Notes under the pieces: generated by a model
What the model was told of the DNA's origin: nothing
Seen by the model: only the letters and a program-made list of their open reading frames with translations
The model's database searches: none
In this document: positions 18,249 through 27,828 of the stretch, one piece after another
How positions within the stretch are numbered: the stretch's first letter is position 1
How the letters are laid out: each line of letters starts with the position of its first letter
Assembly (NCBI GenBank): GCA_028275345.1
Contig: JAPWUV010000002.1
Span: 62,001 to 126,000, forward strand
Direction of reading: 5' to 3'
Length of the DNA stretch: 64,000 nt
Source: a bacterium
GTDB taxonomy: Bacteria > Zhuqueibacterota > Zhuqueibacteria > Oleimicrobiales > Geothermoviventaceae
Program-made: the position numbers and the translations under genes

Positions 18249-21200
18249 ATGAGGCGGCTTCTGCAAATTCTTGTCGGGGTGCAGTTCGTGCTCCTGGTCC
18301 TGGGCTCGAGCGCTTGGGCTCAGGGGCGAAAATATGAGGGGCCTGAGGACGAGGCCGGCGATATCGCCGCCGAGCGCGAAGGCTACATGACGGGTAACCG
18401 CGTATTCCTGTTCTTCCGGAATACCACCGAGCTTTCGGACTGGCCCCGAGTGGATGTCTCCAAGTGGCCCAATACCTTCGAAGGGACGAAGATGTTGGAC
18501 GGCGTGGCCCTCCTCATCGGCGCGCGCGTCTTCATTGCCAATGACACCATCCCGGTCACCGACCCCCACGAGATCCAGACGCGACGGGACCTGGACACCC
18601 TCTACTTCTGCCAGACCAGCTACCGCGAGGAGATGGACCGCGATCCCACCGGTACGGTCGAGTGGGGACTTTACCCCTGTTTCGGCTATTTCAATGAGGC
18701 GAGCGACTATCCCGCCATGTCGAATTTGCCCAGCTCTTGGCCTCCGGAGGGATGGCCGGCGCAGGGGCGCTCGCTCAAATGGCCCGGGGAATGGAACGGC
18801 CGTTTCGGACGCGGGGTCATCTATGCGGACCTGGAGACCTACTTTGTGGCCAATGACGCCCAGGACCAGGAGTACCTCGGTCCCGAGGACCGGGTGAGAT
18901 ACTACCCCCGCCCGGGCGTCCGTATCGGCGACATCTTGCCTCACAAGATCACGATTCAGAAGGGGAAGCCGTGGGGCGGGATTGGCATCCGCGTGGAGGT
19001 GCGCGGCTTCCAGTGGAACAACCCCCAGGCGCGGGATGCCATTTTCTGGGAGTACAACATCTCCAACATCTCGAATTATGACCTTCCCCAGATTGCCTTC
19101 GGATACTGGGTGGACAACGCCATCGGGGACATGGTCCCTGGAGCCGGCGAGGATGACGATCTCGGCTTCTTCGATCGCAGACAGGATATGGCCTACTCCT
19201 GGGACATCAATGGCATCGGGCAGGGAGGGTTCCCCACAGGAGTGATGGGCTTCGCGTACTTGGAAAGTCCCGGGCTCCCGTTCGATGGCATCGACAATGA
19301 CGAAGATGGGCTAATCGATGAAAAGCGCGACAACGCGGCTCAGCATCTCATCGGGCCCACGGATGGCATTGCGAATCTCAACAACTTCCTGAGCTTCTAC
19401 AATCTGAGGCTGGAAGACCTTCACCCGCACTGGGATGCCGACGAGGACCAGGACTGGCAGGATGGCCGGGATCTGAACGGCAATGGCATCTACGAGCCTT
19501 GGCTGGGGGAGGACGCCGGGGATGACGTCGGCCTCGACGGGGTGGGCCCGCTCGAACTCAATTACAATGGCCCCGACGAAGGGGAATGCAATCACAAGCC
19601 GGACTACGTGGAGGGCCGTGGCTGTGAGCCCAACTTCGCCGCCACCGACGTCTCCGAATCGGACATGGTGGGGTTGACCGCCTTCATGATGTTCCCAGTG
19701 CCCAGCCACGCTTCCGAATACCATTGGTTCCGCGGCGACAAGTCCATGTGGGAGGTGCTCGGGCAAGACACGTTGATCGAATACCTGGGCCGCATCTCCA
19801 ATCTGATCGAGACCTTTGCGTCGGGTCCGTTCCCCCTGTACAAAGGTCGCACCGAGCGCATCAGCATGGCGCTGCTGCACGCCTACGATCCGCTCTCCGG
19901 TCTGAATTCGGAGTCCCATTCTGCGCCGGCGCTCTTTCGCTTGAAGCAGATCGCCCAGGTCATCTACGAGCGCGACTACCGCTTCGCGATGCCTCCCAAG
20001 ATGCCGACGCTGAAAGCCACGGCTGGAGATGGCTACGTGATCCTCACCTGGGACGACGTGGCGGACACGAAGACGCGCGATCCCTTCATGGGGAACATCA
20101 ATGACTTCGAGGGCTACAAGCTGTTCCGCGCCACGGACAAGAAAATGGCCGATGCCGAGGTGATCACCGACGGATTCGGCACGCCCATGTTCAAGAAGCC
20201 CATCTTCCAGTGCGACGTCATCGATGGGCGATCGGGGTTCACCAACTACGGCTTAGTGAATGGCATGGGCTACTACCTCGGCAACGAGACGGGCATCGTC
20301 CACTATTTCATCGACCGAGATGTGCAGAATGGCCGCACGTACTACTACGCGCTGGTCGCCTACGATTACGGGGCACCGGACATCGGCCCTGGGGTCGCTC
20401 CGTCCGAGAATAACGTGGTGATCGAACTCGATGAAGACGAGAATATTCGGCGCATAGGCCAGAACGTGCAAATCGTCGTCCCGCACCAGATGGCAGCCGG
20501 CTACCAGCCCCCAACCCTCCGATCCGATTCTACCCACGTCACCATAGGCTCGGGCAAGGTCAAACCGGAAATCCTAGCGCGCGGCGACCTGAAGTTCGGC
20601 CACACCTACGAGGTGAGGTTCCTCGTCGATACCCTGGAAACGGTCCCGGGTTGCCCCTGGGGTCTCCGGTACCTGAATAACGGCTTCGCCGTGTACGATG
20701 TGACCGATAGCAACCGGCTCGTCTACAAGGAGTCGCCCGAGCGCTTCGCCTTTACCAACATCACCTACAACGACTCACTGGACGTGTGGTACATCCCGCC
20801 GGGGAAGGAAATCCAGTCGGACATCTTTGAGGGGCTTCGACTTCGCATTCAGATCCCAGTGCTGACGGCCGAGTTCGATGCACTGCACTCGGGTTGGGTG
20901 AAGGGATCGTCCCCCATGCTCGTGCTCCCGTCGTCGACAGAAGCCGTCAAGTTCCCGTGGGACTACGACATCATCTTCACCGACAATGATTCTGCCTACG
21001 TGGGTCGTGTGACCACGAAGACCATGCGCGACGAGCGCGGCGTGCGTCTCGACCGAACGGTTCTCTTGACCGGGCAGAAGTTCAACTTCCGGGTGGAGAA
21101 CCGGTCCGTGCGGGATGCCGACGGGAGGCCCGTTTTGATGGACCTGGTGGTCCATGACCGGAATCGCAATGGCCAGTTCGACATGATCGGGGACCGGGTC

Positions 21201-21722
21201 CTCGTGGGAGCCGTGACGACCGACAACCGCTGGGCTGGCACCGTGTTCGTGCTGGATTTCAGCCCGGCGGGCGATCCCTCGCGCTTGCCGAAGCCGGGGG
21301 ATGTGTATCGGGTCAGCTTCCGGCGGCCCTTCTTCGTCACCGATGCGTATCGCTTCACGGTGAATGAGGAGAGCGGTCTTGACCGCAAGGGCCTCCGCGA
21401 AGCCATGGACCGCATCAAGGTGGTGCCGAATCCGTACGTGGCGACCAACGCGATGGAACCTTCCGTTGCCAGTTACCAGAAAAGCCAGCGGCGCCGCCTC
21501 ATGTTCACGCATATCCCGGCCAAGTGCACGATCAAGATCTTTACCGTGAGTGGCACACTGGTAGACGAAATCCATGTGGACAATCCCAGCGACGAAGGCA
21601 TTGTCCACTGGGATCTCCAGACCAAAGAGGGGCTGGAGGTGGCGGCCGGGATGTACATCTTCTACGTCAAGTCCGACGTGACGGGGGATGTGAAGATGGG
21701 CAAGTTCGCCATCATCAAGTGA
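18249..21722 (+). CDS. Large exported surface protein of unknown function with calcium-type repeats and sorting domain
   Basis: About 1157 residues; AGAGGAGG precedes ATG 18249. A signal peptide ends at SAWAQ. The N-terminal 580 residues match no enzyme family I recognise. They include Asp-rich loops such as IDNDEDGLIDEK and DADEDQDWQDGRDLNGNG, which look like calcium-binding thrombospondin-3 or dockerin-type loops. A fibronectin-like segment follows near 585-720 (KATAGDGYVILTWDDV). The end (VVPNPYVATNAMEPS to KFAIIK) resembles a FlgD/T9SS-type C-terminal domain. It lies between a TonB-dependent receptor and a PorV-like gene, a trio that suggests a surface-displayed partner of the receptor. 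Confidence 0.6.
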   Translation: MRRLLQILVGVQFVLLVLGSSAWAQGRKYEGPEDEAGDIAAEREGYMTGNRVFLFFRNTTELSDWPRVDVSKWPNTFEGTKMLDGVALLIGARVFIANDTIPVTDPHEIQTRRDLDTLYFCQTSYREEMDRDPTGTVEWGLYPCFGYFNEASDYPAMSNLPSSWPPEGWPAQGRSLKWPGEWNGRFGRGVIYADLETYFVANDAQDQEYLGPEDRVRYYPRPGVRIGDILPHKITIQKGKPWGGIGIRVEVRGFQWNNPQARDAIFWEYNISNISNYDLPQIAFGYWVDNAIGDMVPGAGEDDDLGFFDRRQDMAYSWDINGIGQGGFPTGVMGFAYLESPGLPFDGIDNDEDGLIDEKRDNAAQHLIGPTDGIANLNNFLSFYNLRLEDLHPHWDADEDQDWQDGRDLNGNGIYEPWLGEDAGDDVGLDGVGPLELNYNGPDEGECNHKPDYVEGRGCEPNFAATDVSESDMVGLTAFMMFPVPSHASEYHWFRGDKSMWEVLGQDTLIEYLGRISNLIETFASGPFPLYKGRTERISMALLHAYDPLSGLNSESHSAPALFRLKQIAQVIYERDYRFAMPPKMPTLKATAGDGYVILTWDDVADTKTRDPFMGNINDFEGYKLFRATDKKMADAEVITDGFGTPMFKKPIFQCDVIDGRSGFTNYGLVNGMGYYLGNETGIVHYFIDRDVQNGRTYYYALVAYDYGAPDIGPGVAPSENNVVIELDEDENIRRIGQNVQIVVPHQMAAGYQPPTLRSDSTHVTIGSGKVKPEILARGDLKFGHTYEVRFLVDTLETVPGCPWGLRYLNNGFAVYDVTDSNRLVYKESPERFAFTNITYNDSLDVWYIPPGKEIQSDIFEGLRLRIQIPVLTAEFDALHSGWVKGSSPMLVLPSSTEAVKFPWDYDIIFTDNDSAYVGRVTTKTMRDERGVRLDRTVLLTGQKFNFRVENRSVRDADGRPVLMDLVVHDRNRNGQFDMIGDRVLVGAVTTDNRWAGTVFVLDFSPAGDPSRLPKPGDVYRVSFRRPFFVTDAYRFTVNEESGLDRKGLREAMDRIKVVPNPYVATNAMEPSVASYQKSQRRRLMFTHIPAKCTIKIFTVSGTLVDEIHVDNPSDEGIVHWDLQTKEGLEVAAGMYIFYVKSDVTGDVKMGKFAIIK

Positions 21723-21753
21723 AGTCGGATGGACTGGTGGAAGGGAGCTTAGG

Positions 21754-22830
21754 ATGAAAATGGTGCACAACCGTTTTCGGGTGGGATTGGCCGCGAGCTT
21801 GGCGGTGCTCATTGCGATTTCTGGCCCTGCCTTGGCCCAGAAGCCCTACCGCATGGGCACCACGACGGCCAATTTCCTGGAGATCGGCTATGGGACCTCG
21901 GGCACGGCCATGGGCGACGCGGCCGTGAGCGCGCTACATGACGTGTCTTCCGTCTACTGGAACCCGGCCGGGATGTCCTACATGGAGCAAAGCGAGGCGG
22001 TCTTCAGTTACCAGCCCTGGCTGGTGGGTATCAACACCGCCTTTGCGGCTGTAGGCCTTGTGATTCCCCGGCTGGGCACGCTGGGTCTCAACCTCATCCA
22101 GGTGGACTATGGGGACATGGACGTCACCACGATCGAGTACCAAGAGGGCACGGGGGAGAAGTTCAGTGCCACTGATTTCGCCTTCGGATTCTCCTACGCA
22201 CGAAAGTTGGCGCAGTGGTTCGGCTTTGGCGCCACGGGGAAGTACGTTTCCTCGAGGATCTGGCATACCCACGCCACGGCCTTGGCTTTTGACCTGGGCG
22301 TCATCGTGCAAACGCACTTTTTCTCGCCGACGGGCAACAGAGAGCAAGGCATGGCCATTGGCATGAGCATTTCGAACTACGGCACCAAGATGCGCTACGA
22401 CGGCATCGACCTCATTCAGCCCATCGACATCCTGCCCTACGAGCAGGGGAATTACCGGGATGTCCCTGGCCAGTTCCGCCTCGAGTCGTGGGAGCTGCCG
22501 CTCATCTTCCGGATTGGGTTTTCGGTGAAGCCTCTGTACAGCGAGCGCCACGAGCTGACGTTGGCGGCCGACGCCTTGCATCCCAACAACAACAGCGAGA
22601 GCCTGAACATCGGCGGCGAATACCGGGTGAATCTGCCAGGCACGGGCACCTTCTACCTGCGAGGAGGCTACAAGGCACTGTTCATGCCGGATTCCGAGTA
22701 CGGACTCTCCTTCGGCGGAGGGATGGTGCTGCGTATGATGAACAATACGGCCGTGCGTGTGGAGTACGCATATCGGAATATCGGGATCCTGGGGCGCGTC
22801 CATGCCTATTCCTTCGGGGTCCTTTTCTGA
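21754..22830 (+). CDS. PorV/PorQ-family outer-membrane beta-barrel protein
   Basis: A 358-residue protein with a signal peptide (about 1-28, ending PALAQ), then a FadL-like barrel. The family mark GTSGTAMGDAAVSALHDVSS and VYWNPAGMSYME is near the N-terminus (about 49-74), and the final residue is Phe (SFGVLF). PorV is the outer-membrane shuttle protein of type IX secretion that hands C-terminal-domain cargo to the attachment complex. Members of this wider family are also common next to receptor genes. It follows the large surface protein by 31 bp and is the last gene before a strong terminator. I call the family with confidence but not the exact PorV role. Confidence 0.8.
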   Translation: MKMVHNRFRVGLAASLAVLIAISGPALAQKPYRMGTTTANFLEIGYGTSGTAMGDAAVSALHDVSSVYWNPAGMSYMEQSEAVFSYQPWLVGINTAFAAVGLVIPRLGTLGLNLIQVDYGDMDVTTIEYQEGTGEKFSATDFAFGFSYARKLAQWFGFGATGKYVSSRIWHTHATALAFDLGVIVQTHFFSPTGNREQGMAIGMSISNYGTKMRYDGIDLIQPIDILPYEQGNYRDVPGQFRLESWELPLIFRIGFSVKPLYSERHELTLAADALHPNNNSESLNIGGEYRVNLPGTGTFYLRGGYKALFMPDSEYGLSFGGGMVLRMMNNTAVRVEYAYRNIGILGRVHAYSFGVLF

Positions 22831-22980
22831 AGACACGGGCGGAGACCGGAGTTCGAAGGGAATGCTCCCCATTTTCGCGCGGAGGGGAGGGTCATCGAGT
22901 TCGGGAGGAGGAAGGAGGAGCTGCTCAGGCTGAGGTACTGCTGCAAACCATCGAACGTTCGCGGAGGCCCTCCCTTAGGT

Positions 22981-23022
22981 GCCCCTATCGCCTACCAGGC
23001 CCGGGCGGTAGGGGCTTTTGTT
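22981..23022 (+). terminator. Rho-independent terminator after the PorV-like gene
   Basis: A 12-bp stem (22981-22992 with 23004-23015, one G-U pair) around an 11-base loop is followed directly by TTTTGTT. It ends the surface-protein/receptor operon and precedes a candidate promoter for the next unit. Confidence 0.85.
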
Positions 23023-23031
23023 CAGCGGGCA

Positions 23032-23060
23032 TTGCGAGTTGAGCTTGGCCGTGATAGATT
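23032..23060 (+). promoter_or_regulatory. Candidate promoter of the parvulin-like lipoprotein gene
   Basis: TTGCGA (23032-23037), a 17-base spacer and TAGATT (23055-23060) lie immediately after the terminator and about 40 bases before the GTG start. This fits the TTGnnn-N17-TAnnTT pattern seen at four other places in the window. Confidence 0.5.
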
Positions 23061-23100
23061 TCATTGGAGAAAGGGTCCAAGAACCGGAGGCGAGAAGCAC

Positions 23101-24603
23101 GTGCGACGCAGCCTGCAGTTAACCATTGGCCTCGTCGTTCTTCTGATGGTGGCGTGTTCGCGGAAGCCTCAGCAGCCGAAAGAGGAGATTCTCGCGCGCG
23201 TTGGTCCGAAGACCATTTCAGTGAACGAGTTCATCCGTCGGGCGGAGTACACCCTACGGCCGGCCTATTGCCGGGGCGACAACTACATCCATCGCAAGAT
23301 TGTTCTCAATAGCCTGATCGCGGAAAAACTTCTCGCCCTCGAGGCGGGGGAAGACAATGAGCTCACCCGCAACGAGCAATTCCAGGCCTACCTTGAGGGC
23401 CGAAAAGAACAGGCGATGCGGGAATGGATGTTCTACCACGACTTCTACGAACGGGTGAAGTTGGACAGTGCTGAACTCCGGGCCGCCTACCACCTGTTGG
23501 GCCGCAAGTATCGGGTCCAGTACATCACAGCGAAAGACAGCGCTGCCATCGCCCTCTTGGAGCGGCGCTTGTCCGAGGGCGTGGAGCTCGACAGCTTGTA
23601 CCGGGAGCTGGGAGGGCTGGGCGAACTGCCGTCGCGCGAGGTTTCTTGGAACTACGAAGAGGATGAGCAGATCCTCGACTCCCTATTCACCCGGCCCCTC
23701 AAGAAAGGGCAGATCGTCGGGCCGGTGGAAAACGAAGACGGTTCGGTCACGGTGATCCGGATCGGAGGCTGGACGGACCAGGTGGTCGCCGGGGACATCG
23801 CCATCCAGCAGCGATGGGAGGACGCGGGCAAGCTACTGCGGCTCCGCCACGCTTCGCAGTCCTACCGAGCCTTCGTCCAGAAACTGATGCGCGGCAAGCG
23901 GCTGGAATTCGACCCGGAGGTATTCCGGCAGATGGTCGAGCTCATGCGGCCTCTCTACCTCCACAGCCGGGAGGAGAAGGAGGAGGCGTTCAATGAAAGG
24001 TTCTGGGGGAAAAGGAGCGATGTCTCCATTTCGCAGGATTTCGAGACGCGCCTCGCGATGCTTCGGCAGCGCCCCTTCTTCCGGGTGGACGGGGAGGTGT
24101 GGACGGTGGAGCGGTTCGAGAAGGAGCTTCTGAGGCATCCGCTCGTATTCCGCAAGCGCCGGATGACCGTGGGCGAATTCTCAGAGCAGTTTCGCTTTGC
24201 GATTGCCGATCTGATTCGCGACAGATACGTGACCCGTGTGGCTTACCGGCGCGGTTATGACCGAGTGAACGTCGTGGAGCGCAACGTCAACATGTGGAGG
24301 GATTACCTGCTGGCGATCTACCAGCGGAATCGGTATCTCGACTCGGTTGGCAAGAAGGGGGAGTTGTACAAGCAGACGATGGCTATCCTGCAAGAGTACC
24401 TTAACCCTTACCTGGCTGAGCTAAGGCGAAAGTACCAGGACCAAATCGAGATCAATACCGACGCCTTCGAGAAGATCAAGCTGACGCGCATCGACATGTT
24501 TGTCCTGCAGAAGAACGTGCCGTTTCCGGTCGTGGTGCCTGCCTTCCCCGTTCTCACCACCCACGATCGTCTGGACTACGGGCGCAAGATGCGGGGTTCG
24601 TAA
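23101..24603 (+). CDS. Parvulin/SurA-like peptidyl-prolyl isomerase lipoprotein
   Basis: About 500 residues from GTG 23101 (GGAGG upstream). The N-terminus ends in LMVAC (Cys19), a lipoprotein box. The layout resembles SurA/PrsA-type foldases. An N-terminal chaperone region contains VLNSLIAEKLLALEAGEDNE. A parvulin-like core sits around residues 140-235 (YRVQYITAKDSAAIALLERR; LKKGQIVGPVENEDG). A second chaperone-like half follows to the C-terminus. The parvulin core is weak, so isomerase activity is not assured. It probably helps outer-membrane or surface proteins fold. Four bases upstream of the next gene's ribosome site, it appears co-transcribed with the GH16 gene. Confidence 0.65.
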   Translation: MRRSLQLTIGLVVLLMVACSRKPQQPKEEILARVGPKTISVNEFIRRAEYTLRPAYCRGDNYIHRKIVLNSLIAEKLLALEAGEDNELTRNEQFQAYLEGRKEQAMREWMFYHDFYERVKLDSAELRAAYHLLGRKYRVQYITAKDSAAIALLERRLSEGVELDSLYRELGGLGELPSREVSWNYEEDEQILDSLFTRPLKKGQIVGPVENEDGSVTVIRIGGWTDQVVAGDIAIQQRWEDAGKLLRLRHASQSYRAFVQKLMRGKRLEFDPEVFRQMVELMRPLYLHSREEKEEAFNERFWGKRSDVSISQDFETRLAMLRQRPFFRVDGEVWTVERFEKELLRHPLVFRKRRMTVGEFSEQFRFAIADLIRDRYVTRVAYRRGYDRVNVVERNVNMWRDYLLAIYQRNRYLDSVGKKGELYKQTMAILQEYLNPYLAELRRKYQDQIEINTDAFEKIKLTRIDMFVLQKNVPFPVVVPAFPVLTTHDRLDYGRKMRGS

Positions 24604-24612
24604 TCGGAGGCG

Positions 24613-26409
24613 ATGATGCGAAGCAGGCTCTTTGCGGCGACAGCTGTTTTGCTACCCGCGCTCCTCATGGCGAAGGACTACCGAGGGGCAGAGCTACGGA
24701 CCCGTCAGTCCTACCTCTACGGACGCTTCGAAGTGCGGATGAAGGCGGCTTGGGGGAGTGGGCTTCTGTCCTCGTTCTTCACCTACAACGATGTGGACCC
24801 CAACTCCCGCTGGAATGAGATCGACATCGAGATCCTGGGTCGCTACCCCGACGATGTGCAGTTCAACATCATTCCACCGGATCGACTGAATCACGTGCAC
24901 CATCAGTTCGTCCCTTTCGACCCGAGCTTGGACTTCCACGTGTATGCAATCGAATGGACCGACCACTATGTCGCTTGGTTCGTCGATGGGGTCGAGGTTC
25001 ACCGGCAAACGGGTCCGCACGTGCTCGCCTTGAACCGACCGCAGAAGATCATGATGAACATCTGGCAGCCGGTCTACGAAGACTGGGCCGGCCGATGGGA
25101 TCCTTCCGTTTTGCCTGCCTTCGCTTACTACGATTACGTCAGCTACGCCTCCTACACCCCCGGCCGTGGCAACGTCGGGACGGACAACAATTTCACCCTC
25201 GAGTGGAAGGACGATTTCGACACCTGGGATCAGAACCGATGGCAGAAGGCCACCCACACTTGGGATGGGAACAACTGCGATTTCATCCCGGAGAACGTCG
25301 TCTTCCGGGATGGGTGCATGATCCTTTGCCTCACCACGCCTGCCAACACGGGGTACGTTGACAAAACTCCGCCCACGGTCCTCTGGGCGCGCTACGAAGC
25401 CGGGCAGGTGCTGGTGCAATTCTCGGAGAGAGTGGACGAACGCACTGCGGCGACTCCGTCGCGCTACGCCGTTTTCCCCGGGGCACAAGTCGGCTCCGTG
25501 CGCCTGCGCACGGACGGCCGCTCCGCCCTTCTGGAAGTGGACTCGTTGCAGCTGGGCCAGAGTTACAGTCTGGCCGTCTCCGGGGTCAAGGATTTGGCGG
25601 GCAACACGCTCCAGGGCAAAGTGGTGCCTGTGATCCTGCTCGAACCGCCGAGATTCCCGTTGCGCATCAATGCGGGCGGCAGCGCCGTGCTGGACTTTCT
25701 TGCGGACCAGAGCTGGACCGAAAGTGCCTCGTACGGATTTGAGGAGGGGCAGGCATTTACTCAGTCGCCGCTGCTGGAAATCAACGGTACGGACCTCGAT
25801 CCCATCTACCGATCCGAACGATGGGGACTGGCCCGGTACAATGTCAGGTTGCCGAACGGCGTATACCGGGTTCGACTTCACATGGCTGAGAACTACTTCG
25901 ACGAGCCGGGCAAGCGCGTCTTCGACATTCACGTGGAGGATCAGCTTGTGGCCGACAACTTGGACCTTTCCCAGCAGGTGGGCAAGCACGCCGCTTACGT
26001 GCTGGAAGTGGTCACGACCGTCCGGGATGGGGAGCTCAACATCCATTTCGGGGCGGAGAGGGATTATGCGCTCCTGAACGGGCTGGAAGTGGAACCCGTC
26101 GAGTCGGGCATTGAGGGGACTTCCCAGTACCCGCGTGGGTTTGCTGTGGGACCGAGTTTCCCCAATCCTTCGCGGAACGATACCATGCTGCTGTACGAGG
26201 TCCACTACCCGGGCGAACTGGAGATCAGCATTTTCGATCTCCGGGGTCGGCTGGTGGAGCGGCAGCGGGTGCCTCGGGTGGAGCCCGGACAGCACCTGTT
26301 CCGCTGGTTCCCGAAGGTGTCCAGCGGGACCTATCTATGCCGTCTTCAGCTCAGACCGGATGGGGGAAAGCCCGAGACGGTCACCCGCAGGCTTGTGATT
26401 CTGAGGTAG
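24613..26409 (+). CDS. Circularly permuted GH16 lichenase with Ig-like, malectin and T9SS domains
   Basis: 598 residues with signal peptide (ends LLMA). The catalytic motif is E69-I-D71-I-E73 in NEIDIEILG, the GH16 ExDxE triad. The fold order is unusual. The protein starts with KDYRGAELRTRQSYLYGRFE, which is mid-domain in Bacillus lichenases. The segment normally at the N-terminus (WKDDFDTWDQNRWQKATHTW, then MILCLT) comes after the catalytic half, at about 196-240. This is the arrangement known from the Fibrobacter succinogenes 1,3-1,4-beta-glucanase, whose mature start AKDFSGAELYT is closely similar. After it come an Ig-like domain (about 250-345), a malectin domain (350-498) and a sorting domain (PSFPNPSRNDTM to RRLVILR). 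ATG 24616 has the better ribosome-site spacing. Confidence 0.9.
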   Translation: MMRSRLFAATAVLLPALLMAKDYRGAELRTRQSYLYGRFEVRMKAAWGSGLLSSFFTYNDVDPNSRWNEIDIEILGRYPDDVQFNIIPPDRLNHVHHQFVPFDPSLDFHVYAIEWTDHYVAWFVDGVEVHRQTGPHVLALNRPQKIMMNIWQPVYEDWAGRWDPSVLPAFAYYDYVSYASYTPGRGNVGTDNNFTLEWKDDFDTWDQNRWQKATHTWDGNNCDFIPENVVFRDGCMILCLTTPANTGYVDKTPPTVLWARYEAGQVLVQFSERVDERTAATPSRYAVFPGAQVGSVRLRTDGRSALLEVDSLQLGQSYSLAVSGVKDLAGNTLQGKVVPVILLEPPRFPLRINAGGSAVLDFLADQSWTESASYGFEEGQAFTQSPLLEINGTDLDPIYRSERWGLARYNVRLPNGVYRVRLHMAENYFDEPGKRVFDIHVEDQLVADNLDLSQQVGKHAAYVLEVVTTVRDGELNIHFGAERDYALLNGLEVEPVESGIEGTSQYPRGFAVGPSFPNPSRNDTMLLYEVHYPGELEISIFDLRGRLVERQRVPRVEPGQHLFRWFPKVSSGTYLCRLQLRPDGGKPETVTRRLVILR

Positions 26410-26731
26410 CTGAGATCGGGGCAAGAGGCAGATCCTTGGCAGCAGGGGGTAACGCAAGGGGGAGATTCCTCCCTTGTTCTCGCGCAAAGGGGATTTCGGT
26501 CAGCTGCGTAGATGAAGCGCTGATTCGACGGCGGAGGCTTAGCCTCCAGGCTAGACGGAGGAATCCGGCCGCGCGGCAACGCAATGGGGGATTTCCGCAC
26601 TGCAGCGGCGCGGGGGGACGCATCCGACCGTGAACGAACCGATTTCGCTTGCTTTTCACTCACTCGTGAGGCAACTTCGAGCCACAGCTGACGCTCGTCT
26701 GCCGGTTGACGAACCTGAGGGTGAGGTGCCT
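26410..26731. other. 322-bp gap between the GH16 and aldolase genes
   Basis: The aldolase frame stays open back to ATG 26630, but those extra 34 residues are not needed by the family. Two hairpins are visible. One is near 26455-26476 (CAAGGGGGA pairing imperfectly with TCCTCCCTTG), followed by TTCT and possibly a weak terminator. The other is a tight GGAGGC-TTA-GCCTCC at 26533-26547. I see no promoter of the TTG-N20-TAnnTT type. Confidence 0.45.
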
Positions 26732-27649
26732 GTGCTCAAGCTCAACAAAGATGCGTTCCGCGGTGTGATTGTGCCCCTTCTTACCCCCTTCAAGCCCACG
26801 GGGCAGCTCGATCTGGATGCGATGGCTTTGCTAATGGACTGGCTCAGCCGCCAGCGGGTGGACATGTTCTTCCTGATGGGCGGGTCGGGGGAATGGCAAA
26901 CGCTCACCCTGGCGGAGCGCAAGGACATGATCGAGGCGGCGCTGCAGGTGAAGTGCCCGATCCCGATCGTCCCGAATGTGGGAAGCGAGGATCTGGCGGA
27001 CACGTTGCGGCTGCGCGATTTCGCCGTGCGGGCCGGAGCCCCCGCAATCGGGCTGGTCATTCCGGAGTCGATCCGACCCTCCCAGGATGGGCTGCTGGCC
27101 TTCGTCTCGGCGGTGTGCGAAGCTTGTGAGATCCCTGTGATGCTCTACGATCCTCGAGGCGAGGGGACGCGTAGTCCCACCCCCACAACCATGCGCCGCA
27201 TCGCCGAGGAGATCCCCAACGTCGTGGCGATGAAGTACCGGACCACTGACGCCGAGCGCATGGCCCGCATGTGCGGCGAGGTGGGCGAAACGATCCGGAT
27301 ACTCAGCGGGGTGGAGACGGTTTACCTCAGCGATCTGGTTTACGGCGCCGTGGGGGTTGTGGGAGGTGGAGGCAATCTTTGGCCGAACTTGCTCGCCGAG
27401 ATCGGCCAGGCGTTCGCTGTCGGCGACTGGCGACGCGCGCGCGAGCTCCAGTTCCTGACTATTGGCTTGAACGACGGGCTGGGCGTCGTTCCCTGGCCTC
27501 TCAGTGGGAAACTCGCCCTCAGAGCCCTCGGTCTTCCCATCGAGCCGGCGGTTCGCGTCGGGCCGAAAGTCCAGGTGCGCGAGGCGGATGTTCGGGCGAT
27601 CGAGACCGTCGTACGCAACTGCGCGTGGACCGTGCCCTTCTCTGGCTAA
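26732..27649 (+). CDS. DapA/NanA-family aldolase (dihydrodipicolinate synthase superfamily)
   Basis: About 305 residues from GTG 26732 (GAGGGTGAGG upstream); GTG 26726 or ATG 26630 are alternatives. A class I aldolase TIM barrel begins FRGVIVPLLTPF. Later come the GSGEW segment (GG-SGE loop), the tyrosine in LYDPRGEG and the Schiff-base lysine K168 in VVAMKYRT. Members cleave or form 2-keto-3-deoxy sugar acids, N-acetylneuraminate or dihydrodipicolinate. The neighbouring glycosidases favour a sugar-acid aldolase over lysine synthesis, but substrate residues cannot be read with certainty. Another distant DapA-family gene lies at 33031-34110. Confidence 0.8.
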   Translation: MLKLNKDAFRGVIVPLLTPFKPTGQLDLDAMALLMDWLSRQRVDMFFLMGGSGEWQTLTLAERKDMIEAALQVKCPIPIVPNVGSEDLADTLRLRDFAVRAGAPAIGLVIPESIRPSQDGLLAFVSAVCEACEIPVMLYDPRGEGTRSPTPTTMRRIAEEIPNVVAMKYRTTDAERMARMCGEVGETIRILSGVETVYLSDLVYGAVGVVGGGGNLWPNLLAEIGQAFAVGDWRRARELQFLTIGLNDGLGVVPWPLSGKLALRALGLPIEPAVRVGPKVQVREADVRAIETVVRNCAWTVPFSG

Positions 27650-27828
27650 AGAATGGTCGCGCGTTGCGAGGCAAGCCGATCCTCGGGCTCTGCGTGATGT
27701 CGCCCAGATCGGAGCGGGATGACGCGGGAGGTATCGCACAGCGTCCGAAATGCCCGGCGGGGACGGGGCGCGGATTCGCGGTGAGTGGGTCTCGGAGGCG
27801 AAGGGGTGCGCAACGCGGGAGGGTGGAG

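Noticed and set aside
22488-23042. 184-codon frame over the end of the PorV-like gene and the terminator
   Set aside because: It runs through a clear intrinsic terminator and lacks any recognisable sequence feature.
24694-26295. 533-codon minus-strand open frame opposite the GH16 gene
   Set aside because: Shadow of the permuted lichenase; no recognisable motif.
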